5,751 bases of DNA from an uncultured Myxococcales bacterium (lineage in GTDB: Bacteria; Myxococcota_A; Bradymonadia; UBA7976; UBA1532), in assembly GCA_937896275.1 (NCBI GenBank), contig CALBMW010001031.1, positions 1-5,751 of the forward strand, in the 5' to 3' direction. The notes beneath the pieces are model-generated. The model searched no databases. It worked only from the letters and a program-made list of their open reading frames with translations, and was not told where the DNA came from. This document shows, in pieces, positions 1 to 5,751 of the stretch. Within the stretch, counting starts at the first letter, position 1. The number at the start of each line of letters is the position of its first letter. A program made the translations under genes and the position numbers.

Positions 1-87
1 CCGGTCGCCTCGCTGCGCCAGACCGCGCGCCGCCGCCAGCCCCAGGCCGCGGTTGGCGCCCGTGATCACCGCCGTGCGCGCGCTCAC
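1..87 (-). CDS. Short-chain dehydrogenase/reductase, N-terminal fragment (runs off left edge)
   Basis: Only the first 29 codons are visible; the gene continues beyond base 1. The translation begins MSARTAVITGANRGLG, a classical SDR opening: a first beta strand (TAVIT), the cofactor-binding TGxxxGxG motif (TGANRGLG, about residues 9-16), then the first helix (LAAARGLAQRGDR). In this family the motif binds the NAD(P) dinucleotide. The substrate-binding part and the catalytic Tyr-xxx-Lys are outside the window, so no substrate can be named. The start is a GTG at 85-87: it sits 8 codons before the motif, and the frame upstream has no ATG, GTG or TTG for more than 40 codons. A modest GGGG ribosome binding sequence lies 8 bases upstream. 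The GTG overlaps the TGA of the oxidoreductase remnant (GTGA), which suggests translational coupling. Family assignment is confident; the start is inferred. Confidence 0.78.
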   Translation of the reverse strand, partial: MSARTAVITGANRGLGLAAARGLAQRGDR

Positions 88-221
88 CGGCTCGACCCCG
101 CCCGATCTCGAGGTTGAAGTTCGACGTCCCGCGCGCGCCGCACAGCCGCACCCAGAGGGGCAGCCAGCCGGCCCGCGATCGCCCTGTTCACCATGCCGGT
201 CCCCACAACGCCCATCTTCAT
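84..221 (-). pseudogene. Internally deleted remnant of a COG2085/F420_oxidored-type NADP-binding oxidoreductase
   Basis: The reading frame from the ATG at 219-221 begins MKMGVVGTGMVNRAIAG, which strongly resembles the start of NADPH-dependent F420 reductase-like proteins (COG2085, usually about 200 residues; dinucleotide motif GxGxxG). The third motif glycine appears to be Asn here (GTGMVN). After about 20 codons the resemblance stops, and this frame ends at TGA 84-86 after 45 codons. In a shifted frame, bases about 107-166 encode LPLWVRLCGARGTSNFN, which resembles the conserved C-terminal end of the same family (LPLWLRLxGALGTxxFN type, from memory). Beginning and end are therefore nearly adjacent, in different frames, with some 150 residues missing. 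I infer a large internal deletion with a junction near 160-172. A good ribosome binding site survives, so a 45-residue peptide may still be made. An assembly error is the alternative. Confidence 0.74.
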
Positions 222-227
222 CGCCTG

Positions 228-233
228 CTCCCC
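228..233 (-). promoter_or_regulatory. Ribosome binding site of the oxidoreductase remnant
   Basis: On the minus strand GGGGAG is followed by a 6-base spacer and the ATG at 219-221. This fixes the start of the remnant at MKMGVV rather than at further-upstream in-frame ATGs, the furthest being at 306-308. It also shows that the initiation signal outlived the loss of the gene body. Confidence 0.6.
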
Positions 234-259
234 GCGTGGGGCGCCCCTTCGCGGGGCGC
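230..259 (-). other. GC-only hairpins in the spacer ahead of the oxidoreductase remnant
   Basis: The 135-base spacer 222-356 contains no gene. It holds a perfect inverted repeat, GCGCCCC (241-247) and GGGGCGC (253-259), with a 5-base loop. A competing pairing is possible between CCCCGCG (230-236) and CGCGGGG (250-256), with a 13-base loop. On the minus strand the second pairing would bury part of the ribosome binding site at 228-233, while the first would leave it free. No T-run follows on either strand, so this is not a canonical intrinsic terminator. In DNA this GC-rich, short perfect stems also arise by chance. The rest of the spacer (260-356) shows no other structure that I can support. 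Confidence 0.35.
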
Positions 260-356
260 GCGGTTGACTGCCAGGGTGAGACTCTCGTGGCGCCCCCGGC
301 GATTCCACCCGTCGCCGCGTGTCATCGCCACCGAGGGAGGGGGCCGAGGACCAGCC

Positions 357-2006
357 CTACCGTTCGCGGTAGCGCTCGATGCGGACGCTTCGCCCCTTCA
401 CGGTGGCCTTCTCCATCGCCCGAATGATCTTGTCCGCCACGTCCGCGACGACCTCGATCACGCTGTAGCGATCACCGATCGTGATCGCCCCGATCGCCTT
501 GCCCGGCACCCTCGCCTCGCCGGCGATGGCGCCCACCAGATCGGAGGGGCGGATGCCGGCCATGCTGCCCACGTTGATGAAGAGCCGCGTCATGCGCGTG
601 CCATCCGAGGCGCGGCCCGCGCGCATCACCGGCGCCGGTCGCGGCCGCTCGTACCGCGGCTCCCACTCGGGGATGTCGGCGGCGTCCTCGGCGTCCTCGC
701 GGTAGGCCCGCGAGGCGAGGAGTTGCAGCGCCGAGGCGGCGACCTCGCGCAGGTCATGGTGCTGGGCGAGCGAGTCGACCAAGACCATCCAACTGTCGAA
801 GTCCTGGGCCTCGATGACCTCGCTCACCGAGGCCGCAACGTGCTGCTGCCGGCGCGCCCGCAGCTCGTTGCCGGTCGGGATGCGCGCGCCCTCGATCTGC
901 TGGCCCGCCTGGCGCTCGATGGCGCGCAGTTGACCACGCTCGCGCGGCTCGACCAGCGTCACCGCGGTGCCCTCGCGTCCGGCGCGCGCGGTGCGCCCGA
1001 TGCGGTGCATGTAGCTCTCGGCCGACTCGGGGATGTCGAAGTTGATCACGTGGCTGACGTGCTCGACGTCCAACCCCCGGGCCGCCACGTCGGTGGCCAC
1101 CATGATCTCGGCGCCGCCCTCCCGGAAGCCGCCCATCACCCGGTCGCGCTGCACCTGCGACAGGCCGCCGTGCAGCGCCGAGGGCCGAAACCCGCGGATG
1201 GCCAGCGCGTCGGCGACCGCGTCCACCTCGGTGCGCGTGCGGCAGAAGATGATCGCCGCCCGGGGATCCTCGACGTCGAGCACGCGCTCGAGCGCGTCGA
1301 GCTTGTGGGCGCGCGGCACGACGTAGACCACCTGACGCACCAGGGGCGTCTCGTGCTTGGGCGGCTTGATCTGCAAGCGCACGGGATCGCGCAGGTATTT
1401 GTTCATCAGCGCCAGAATGCGGGGCGGGAAGGTCGCCGAGAACAGCGCCGTCTGGCGGTCGGCCGGCGTCGCGTCGAGGATGGCCTCGATGTCGTCGACG
1501 AAGCCCATGTCGAGCATCTCGTCGGCCTCGTCGAGAACCACCGTCCGGACGCCGCTCAGATCGAGGGAGCCCCGTGCGAGGTGGTCGAGCAGGCGACCCG
1601 GCGTGCCCACCACCACCTGCACCCCCCGCTGCAGCCCGCGCAGCTGATGCACGATGGACTGCCCGCCGTAGACCGGCAGCACCGTGACGTAGCGGTGCTC
1701 ACCGTAGCGGTGGATCGCCTGCGCCACCTGCACCGCCAGCTCGCGGGTGGGCGTGAGGATCAGCGCCTGCACGCCGCGCACCTCGGCCTCGAGCCGCTCG
1801 ACGATGGGCAGCGCGAAGGCCGCGGTCTTGCCCGTCCCGGTGGCCGCGCTGCCCATGGCGTCGCGCCCGGCGAGCAGCACGGGGATGGCGCGCTGCTGGA
1901 TCGGCGTGGGCGCCTCGTAGCCGAGCGCGGCGAGCGTGTCGAGCACGCCGGCGCAGAGGCCCAGATCGGCGAAGGTGGTCTCGTTGGGCGGCGTGGACTC
2001 GGGCAT
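357..2006 (-). CDS. deaD: DEAD-box ATP-dependent RNA helicase, DeaD/CsdA type with DbpA-like RNA-binding domain
   Basis: This is a complete 549-residue cytoplasmic enzyme that unwinds short RNA duplexes using ATP. Relatives act in ribosome assembly, mRNA turnover and cold adaptation. All helicase motifs are visible: Q motif (F12, PTPIQ 33-37), Walker A ATGTGKT (55-61), PTREL (86-90), TPGR (135-138), DEAD (159-162), SAT (190-192), IIFCRT (252-257), ATDVAARGLD (304-313) and HRIGRTAR (334-341). Residues about 380-435 match the helical region that follows the core in DeaD proteins. A short charged Pro/Arg linker (436-470) leads to a DbpA-type RNA-binding domain (about 473-549, RLFINVGSMAGI onward). 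That domain directs DbpA to 23S rRNA; its RNA target here is unknown. The length is close to the shorter DeaD proteins, without the long basic tail of E. coli DeaD. The ATG at 2004-2006 is preceded by GAGG at 8 bases. It is transcribed divergently from uup. DeaD is preferred over DbpA because of the post-core helical region. Confidence 0.96.
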   Translation of the reverse strand: MPESTPPNETTFADLGLCAGVLDTLAALGYEAPTPIQQRAIPVLLAGRDAMGSAATGTGKTAAFALPIVERLEAEVRGVQALILTPTRELAVQVAQAIHRYGEHRYVTVLPVYGGQSIVHQLRGLQRGVQVVVGTPGRLLDHLARGSLDLSGVRTVVLDEADEMLDMGFVDDIEAILDATPADRQTALFSATFPPRILALMNKYLRDPVRLQIKPPKHETPLVRQVVYVVPRAHKLDALERVLDVEDPRAAIIFCRTRTEVDAVADALAIRGFRPSALHGGLSQVQRDRVMGGFREGGAEIMVATDVAARGLDVEHVSHVINFDIPESAESYMHRIGRTARAGREGTAVTLVEPRERGQLRAIERQAGQQIEGARIPTGNELRARRQQHVAASVSEVIEAQDFDSWMVLVDSLAQHHDLREVAASALQLLASRAYREDAEDAADIPEWEPRYERPRPAPVMRAGRASDGTRMTRLFINVGSMAGIRPSDLVGAIAGEARVPGKAIGAITIGDRYSVIEVVADVADKIIRAMEKATVKGRSVRIERYRER

Positions 2007-2191
2007 CTCGGGTACCTCGCAGGCGCGAAAATCGGCGACGCAACGTACCGAAACAGTGGTCGGGACGTCGCCACGGGCGCCGCGAGGCCGCGTCTGGTAC
2101 TGGTTTGCGCGGCTCGGCGCCCTGGGCCCGCGCGGCCCGCAGAGCGCATCGCTTGTGCCGCCCCCCCTCGGTGTGGCTGGATCCCGCCCCC
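2007..2191. promoter_or_regulatory. Divergent intergenic region between the helicase and uup
   Basis: These 185 bases must carry the promoters of both outward-facing genes. The less GC-rich patches, where promoter melting would be easiest, lie around 2026-2060 and 2095-2108. No convincing -35/-10 pair could be assigned on either strand. A small inverted repeat, GGGCC (2124-2128) and GGCCC (2134-2138) with a 5-base loop, and a run of seven C (2161-2167) lie on the uup side. Neither can be given a role from sequence alone. Confidence 0.4.
2015..2018 (-). promoter_or_regulatory. Ribosome binding site of the DEAD-box helicase
   Basis: GAGG on the minus strand lies 8 bases before the ATG at 2004-2006. 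It supports that ATG as the start of the MPESTPPNETTFADLGL protein, which places the Q-motif phenylalanine at residue 12, the usual distance for this family. Confidence 0.6.
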
Positions 2192-4009
2192 ATGAGCGCC
2201 CCCCTGTTGTCCCTTCAAGACGTCGAAGCCGGCTTCGGCGGCCGCCCCCTCTTCCAGGGCGTCGACCTCAGCATCGGCGCGGGCGACCGGGTGTGCCTGG
2301 TCGGCCGCAACGGCAGCGGCAAGTCGACGCTGCTGAAGATCGCCGCCGGCCTGCTGACCCCCGACGCGGGCACGCGCATCGTGCAGGCGCGCTGTCACGT
2401 GGCCTATGTGCCACAGGAGCCCGTCGTCGACGGGTACGACACCATCGGTGACTTCGTCCGCGCGGGCCTTCGACCCGAGCACCGCGACGCGCTCTACCGC
2501 GCCGACTCGGTGATGGGCGAGTTGGGCCTCGATCCGGCGCAGCCCACGGCAAACCTGAGCGGCGGCGAGACGCGGCGCGCGGTCCTGGCGCGCACCCTGG
2601 CGGGCGAACCGGACGTGCTGCTGCTCGATGAGCCGACCAACCACCTCGACCTGCCCACGATCGAGTGGCTGGAGCGCCGCCTGGGCGGGTTCGCGGGCGC
2701 GCTGGTCGTCATCTCCCACGACCGCACCTTCCTGTCGCGCCTCACCCGATCGATCCTCTGGCTGGAGCGCGGCGTGTTGCGCCGGAACGCCAACGCCGGC
2801 TTCGCCGCCTTCGAGGCATGGTCCGAGGCGGCCCTCGAGGAGGAGGCCCGCAACCGCGCCAAGCTCGACAAGCTCATCGCCCAGGAGACGCAGTGGTCGC
2901 GCGAGGGCATCAGCGCCCGCCGCACCCGCAATCAGGGCCGCCTGCGCCGCCTGCAGGGGCTGCGCGCCGAGCGCCGGGATCAGGTGGCCCTCCAGGGCAG
3001 CGTCAAGCTCGGCGCCGAGCGCGGCGAGGTCTCGGGGCGCTTGGTCATCGAGGCCCACAACATCCGGAAATCATTCGGTGATCGCGTCCTGCTGCGCGAC
3101 TTCTCCACCACCGTCCTCCGGGGCGACCGCGTGGGGATCATCGGTCCCAACGGTGCCGGCAAGAGCACGCTGGTGCGCCTGTTGACCGGCGAGATCGAGC
3201 CCGACGCGGGCACCGTCAAGCTGGGCACGCGCCTCACGCCGGTCTACCTCGACCAGACGCGCTCGTCGCTCGATCCGACGCTCACCGTCTGGGAGACGCT
3301 CGTCGAGAAGGGCACCGATCACGTGTTGGTGCACGGGCAGCCGCGCCACGTCGTGGGCTACCTCGAGGACTTCCTCTTCGCCCCCCATCAGGCGCGCTCC
3401 CCGGTGAGCAGCCTGTCGGGCGGCGAGCGCAACCGTCTGCTGCTGGCGCGGGCGCTGGCCCGACCCTCGAACCTGCTGGTGCTCGACGAGCCCACCAACG
3501 ACCTCGACATGGACACGCTCGACGTCCTGCAGGAGACGCTGGCCGACTACGCGGGCACCTTGCTGCTCGTGAGCCACGACCGTGACTTCCTCGATCGCGT
3601 GGTCACCTCGACCATCGTCCTCGAAGGCGACGGCGAGGCGATCGAGTACGCCGGCGGTTATCAGGACTACCTCACCCAGAAGGCCTACGCCGACCGAGAG
3701 AGCGCCGCGGCGAGATCCGCGTCGGGGGCCTCCGGGCGCGCGCCGGTGCGCGGACGCGCCATGCGAACCGCGGCGAAGCTGAGCTTTCAACAGCAGCGCG
3801 AGTTGGAGGCGCTGCCCGCCGTGATGAGCGCCGCGGCCGATGAGGTCGACCGGCTCGACGCGCTGCTGGCCGATCCCGACGCCTACGCGCGCGATCCAGC
3901 CGCTTTCAACGCTGGCGTGGTCCAGGTGGCTGCGGCGCGCGACGCGCTCGCGGGCTTCGAGGAGCGCTGGCTCGAGCTCGAGACGCTGCGCGAGGCCACG
4001 AAGGGCTGA
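2192..4009 (+). CDS. uup: ABC-F ATPase, Uup type
   Basis: This is a complete 605-residue soluble protein with two ABC ATPase domains and no membrane segments. Domain 1 has Walker A GRNGSGKST (38-46), signature LSGGE (122-126), Walker B LLLDEP (143-148) and switch His176. Domain 2 has GPNGAGKST (318-326), LSGGE (408-412), LVLDEPT (429-435) and His462. The linker between them holds W235 and the stretch SREGISARRTRNQGRLR (236-252), characteristic of Uup rather than EttA or antibiotic-resistance ABC-F proteins. Residues about 528-600 form a predicted coiled-coil C-terminal domain like the DNA-binding tail of Uup, after a Gly/Ala/Arg-rich linker (505-525). E. coli Uup binds DNA, lowers precise transposon excision and is linked genetically to ribosome assembly. 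The ATG at 2192-2194 fits the family start (MSAPLLSLQDV), but no strong ribosome binding site precedes it. An in-frame GTG at 2171-2173 would add seven residues. The stop lies 7 bases from that of the convergent transglycosylase gene. Confidence 0.95.
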   Translation: MSAPLLSLQDVEAGFGGRPLFQGVDLSIGAGDRVCLVGRNGSGKSTLLKIAAGLLTPDAGTRIVQARCHVAYVPQEPVVDGYDTIGDFVRAGLRPEHRDALYRADSVMGELGLDPAQPTANLSGGETRRAVLARTLAGEPDVLLLDEPTNHLDLPTIEWLERRLGGFAGALVVISHDRTFLSRLTRSILWLERGVLRRNANAGFAAFEAWSEAALEEEARNRAKLDKLIAQETQWSREGISARRTRNQGRLRRLQGLRAERRDQVALQGSVKLGAERGEVSGRLVIEAHNIRKSFGDRVLLRDFSTTVLRGDRVGIIGPNGAGKSTLVRLLTGEIEPDAGTVKLGTRLTPVYLDQTRSSLDPTLTVWETLVEKGTDHVLVHGQPRHVVGYLEDFLFAPHQARSPVSSLSGGERNRLLLARALARPSNLLVLDEPTNDLDMDTLDVLQETLADYAGTLLLVSHDRDFLDRVVTSTIVLEGDGEAIEYAGGYQDYLTQKAYADRESAAARSASGASGRAPVRGRAMRTAAKLSFQQQRELEALPAVMSAAADEVDRLDALLADPDAYARDPAAFNAGVVQVAAARDALAGFEERWLELETLREATKG

Positions 4010-4020
4010 CGCCCGGTCAG
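4006..4020. terminator. Small inverted repeat spanning both stop codons of the convergent genes
   Basis: CTGAC (4006-4010) and GTCAG (4016-4020) form a perfect 5-base stem with a 5-base loop. The uup TGA (4007-4009) lies in one arm and the complement of the transglycosylase TGA (4017-4019) in the other. There is no U-run on either side and the stem is short, so it would be at best a weak bidirectional terminator. The symmetry may simply follow from two tail-to-tail TGA codons with matching neighbours. Confidence 0.25.
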
Positions 4021-5751
4021 GGTGCGGCCACGGCCTCGGCCGGCTGGCGCCGCGCGAGCGATCCCATCGTACCCAGCGGCACCACGGGGACCCGATCGCC
4101 GAGCGGCGCGTCGGGTGGCGCCGACAGCCAGACGTACACCCACCACGCGGTGAGCACGCGCTTGACATAGTGTCGCGGCTGCTGAAAGGGCAGACCCTCG
4201 AGCCACACGTCGAAGGGTTGCTGCGCCGCGTCGCGCAACCACCGATCGGCGTTGCCGGGCCCCGCGTTGTAGGCCACGGCCAGGAGCCCCGGGTGCCCCC
4301 CGAAGCGCTGGGACAGGTCAGCGAGGTAGCGCGTGCCGAGGCGTACGTTGAGATCGACCCCGAACAGACGCCGGCAGGTGATGCGCGCGCGCAACCCCTC
4401 GGCGCGGGCCATCTGCTGCCCGGTCGCCTCCATGAGCTGCATCATCCCGCAGGCGCCCGCCCACGAGCGAGCCGATGGATCGAAGCGCGACTCCTCGCGG
4501 GCGAAGGCGTGAACGAGGTTGGCGCCGAGCTGGCGCTCCTCGGCCCAGCGGTCGAGCACCCGGGCGTAGGGGCGCGGATAGGCCAAATCGAACCACCCGC
4601 GATCCGCGCCGATCGGCCAGAAGCCGTCGAGGTGACCGACCTCGCGCGCCATGATGCGGTCGGCCGTGGCACCTTCGCCCGCCAGCGCATAGAGGCGGCC
4701 CATCGCGACGGTCAGCCGGTCGGGCTGCGGCAGCCGGGCGCGGGCCGCGTCGAAGGCCAACCACGCGTACTCGCCCAGCCCCAGCCGCAGCAACGCGAGG
4801 CCCTCGCGAAAGTCCGGATCGTCGAGCGCCGCGGCGGGCTCGAGCAGGGGGCGGGGCGGCGCCGCCATCGATCCGCGCAGCACCTCTTCGAAGCGCGCGG
4901 GCGCCAGATCGCGCAGACGATTGAGGGCCAGCAGCGCGTAGTAGCCCATCGGCGCCTGCCGGACGACGGCGGCGTAGCGGTCGAGCGCCGCGGCGGTGTC
5001 ACCGTCGGCCTCGAGCGCGCGCCCGCTGAACCAGCCCAGCCGACCGCGCTGGTAGCGGTCGGTCTCGGCCTCGGCGACCGTGGCGGGGTTGGCCTCGTCG
5101 AGGCGCTGCTCGAACAGCAGCCAGAGGGCGTCGGCGGCGCGGTCGCCGGTGGGATGGGCCTGCAGCAGGTCGTGCAGGTAGCCCAGCGCGGCGCCGGCGT
5201 CGCCGCGCTGCAGCTCGATCCGAGCCGCGATGTAGCGGGCGTCATCGGCGTAGGGGTGCTCGGGCCAACGGGTCCACACGTCGCGCAACCACGCCAGGGC
5301 AGCGTCGGGCTCGCCTGTGGTGAAGAGCCCTCGCCCCCCGGCGAAGGCCGCGTCGACGACCCGCGGATCGTCGCGACAGGCGGACAGGAAGCGGGCGTAG
5401 TGTTCCGCGGCGCGGCGATGGTCGCGCAGGCGGGTGTACGCGCGCGCTCGCAGCCAGCTCACGTCGCAGGCGTCGGGCGAGCCCATCGACCAAACGGCGT
5501 CGAGATCGGCCAGCGCGTCGAGCGCCGCCTGCGCCTCGTTGCGTTCGAGTTGGCCGCGGGCGAGCTCGAGCTTGTCCCGCGGGCGCTCGCGATCGAGGGC
5601 GCGCCGCAGCCGCGCGGGCAGCAGCCTCCGAAGGCGGCGAAAGGCCTTGCCGGCGCGCTTCAGGCTCTCGCGGTCGCTGTGCCGCAGGGTCAAGGCGCGC
5701 TGCAGATCAGCCGCCAGGGCGGTCGCGCCGGCGGCCTCGGCCGCGTCCGCC
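4017..5751 (-). CDS. slt: Soluble lytic murein transglycosylase (Slt70-like), 5' end outside window
   Basis: 577 codons plus stop are visible, and the frame stays open through base 5751, so the N-terminus, including any signal peptide, is missing. The enzyme cleaves the MurNAc-GlcNAc bond of peptidoglycan in the periplasm, leaving a 1,6-anhydro end. Counting from the TTG at 5691-5693 as residue 1: residues about 40-345 are an Ala/Leu/Arg-rich array of TPR-like helix pairs (Slt superhelix), including APMGYYALLALNRL (247-260), similar to the Slt PxxYY segment. The catalytic domain follows at about 388-525: catalytic Glu401 in the ES motif (FAREESRFDP), GMMQLM (416-421), AYNAGPGN (474-481) and LPFQQPRHYVKRVL (501-514). 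In the last motif the usual Glu-Thr before Arg is Gln-Pro. The TTG is an unlikely start: it has no convincing ribosome binding site, and helical Ala-rich sequence continues upstream of it. An Slt-type enzyme is confident; the exact orthologue is less so. Confidence 0.92.
   Translation of the reverse strand, partial: ADAAEAAGATALAADLQRALTLRHSDRESLKRAGKAFRRLRRLLPARLRRALDRERPRDKLELARGQLERNEAQAALDALADLDAVWSMGSPDACDVSWLRARAYTRLRDHRRAAEHYARFLSACRDDPRVVDAAFAGGRGLFTTGEPDAALAWLRDVWTRWPEHPYADDARYIAARIELQRGDAGAALGYLHDLLQAHPTGDRAADALWLLFEQRLDEANPATVAEAETDRYQRGRLGWFSGRALEADGDTAAALDRYAAVVRQAPMGYYALLALNRLRDLAPARFEEVLRGSMAAPPRPLLEPAAALDDPDFREGLALLRLGLGEYAWLAFDAARARLPQPDRLTVAMGRLYALAGEGATADRIMAREVGHLDGFWPIGADRGWFDLAYPRPYARVLDRWAEERQLGANLVHAFAREESRFDPSARSWAGACGMMQLMEATGQQMARAEGLRARITCRRLFGVDLNVRLGTRYLADLSQRFGGHPGLLAVAYNAGPGNADRWLRDAAQQPFDVWLEGLPFQQPRHYVKRVLTAWWVYVWLSAPPDAPLGDRVPVVPLGTMGSLARRQPAEAVAAP

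Noticed and set aside
340..359. Intrinsic terminator after the helicase stop
   Set aside because: The stretch beyond the stop has G- and C-rich repeats in direct orientation but no stem of more than four pairs and no U-run.
2095..2108. Possible sigma-54 promoter ahead of uup (TGGTAC ... TTTGC)
   Set aside because: The GG and GC elements are 9 bases apart instead of the required 10, and the flanking bases match the consensus poorly.
114..2195. A 693-codon open frame on the plus strand, antisense to the whole helicase gene
   Set aside because: It is the mirror of a GC-biased gene: the composition is Arg/His/Gly/Ala-rich, with no domain I recognise and no plausible start. The minus-strand helicase in the same place has every family motif.
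1760..3058. A 432-codon minus-strand frame spanning the helicase start and the first half of uup
   Set aside because: It is out of frame with both real genes, overlaps two complete well-conserved genes, and has low-complexity composition typical of antisense shadow frames in high-GC DNA.
3071..4168. A 365-codon minus-strand frame antisense to the second half of uup
   Set aside because: It is a shadow of the uup coding frame and also overlaps the end of the transglycosylase gene in another frame; no recognisable domain.
5691..5693. TTG as the start codon of the transglycosylase
   Set aside because: The frame is open to the window edge with helical Ala-rich sequence of the same character, no good ribosome binding site precedes the TTG, and no signal peptide follows it, although the enzyme should be exported. 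The true start is most likely outside the window.

Overview
The window comes from a very GC-rich bacterial chromosome. GC is well above two thirds by eye, with strong G/C preference at third codon positions, which is why long spurious open frames run antisense to the real genes. A Slt-type murein transglycosylase points to a Gram-negative envelope. Together with the composition this would fit Myxococcota or other former Deltaproteobacteria, or another high-GC Gram-negative, but nothing here fixes the taxon.

Layout, left to right. (1) 1-87, minus strand: the first 29 codons of a short-chain dehydrogenase/reductase that runs off the left edge. (2) 84-221, minus: a 45-codon remnant of a COG2085 / F420_oxidored-type NADP-binding oxidoreductase. 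Its beginning and its end are both recognisable, but the middle is missing and the two ends lie in different frames. Its stop overlaps the dehydrogenase start. (3) 222-356: a non-coding spacer with a GC-rich hairpin. (4) 357-2006, minus: a complete DeaD/CsdA-type DEAD-box RNA helicase with a C-terminal DbpA-like RNA-binding domain. (5) 2007-2191: the divergent intergenic region. (6) 2192-4009, plus: a complete ABC-F ATPase of the Uup type. (7) 4017-5751, minus: a Slt70-like soluble lytic transglycosylase, open at the right edge so its N-terminus is missing. It is convergent with uup, with only 7 bases between the stop codons.

The two complete genes are housekeeping-type functions: RNA remodelling/ribosome assembly and a ribosome- or DNA-associated ATPase. 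The third large gene turns over peptidoglycan in the periplasm. No defence system, mobile element, CRISPR array, tRNA or rRNA was seen, and I do not see a new biological system. The most interesting feature is the internally deleted oxidoreductase remnant: it keeps a good ribosome binding site and is joined by a 4-base stop/start overlap to the downstream dehydrogenase, so it may now serve as a translated leader for that gene.
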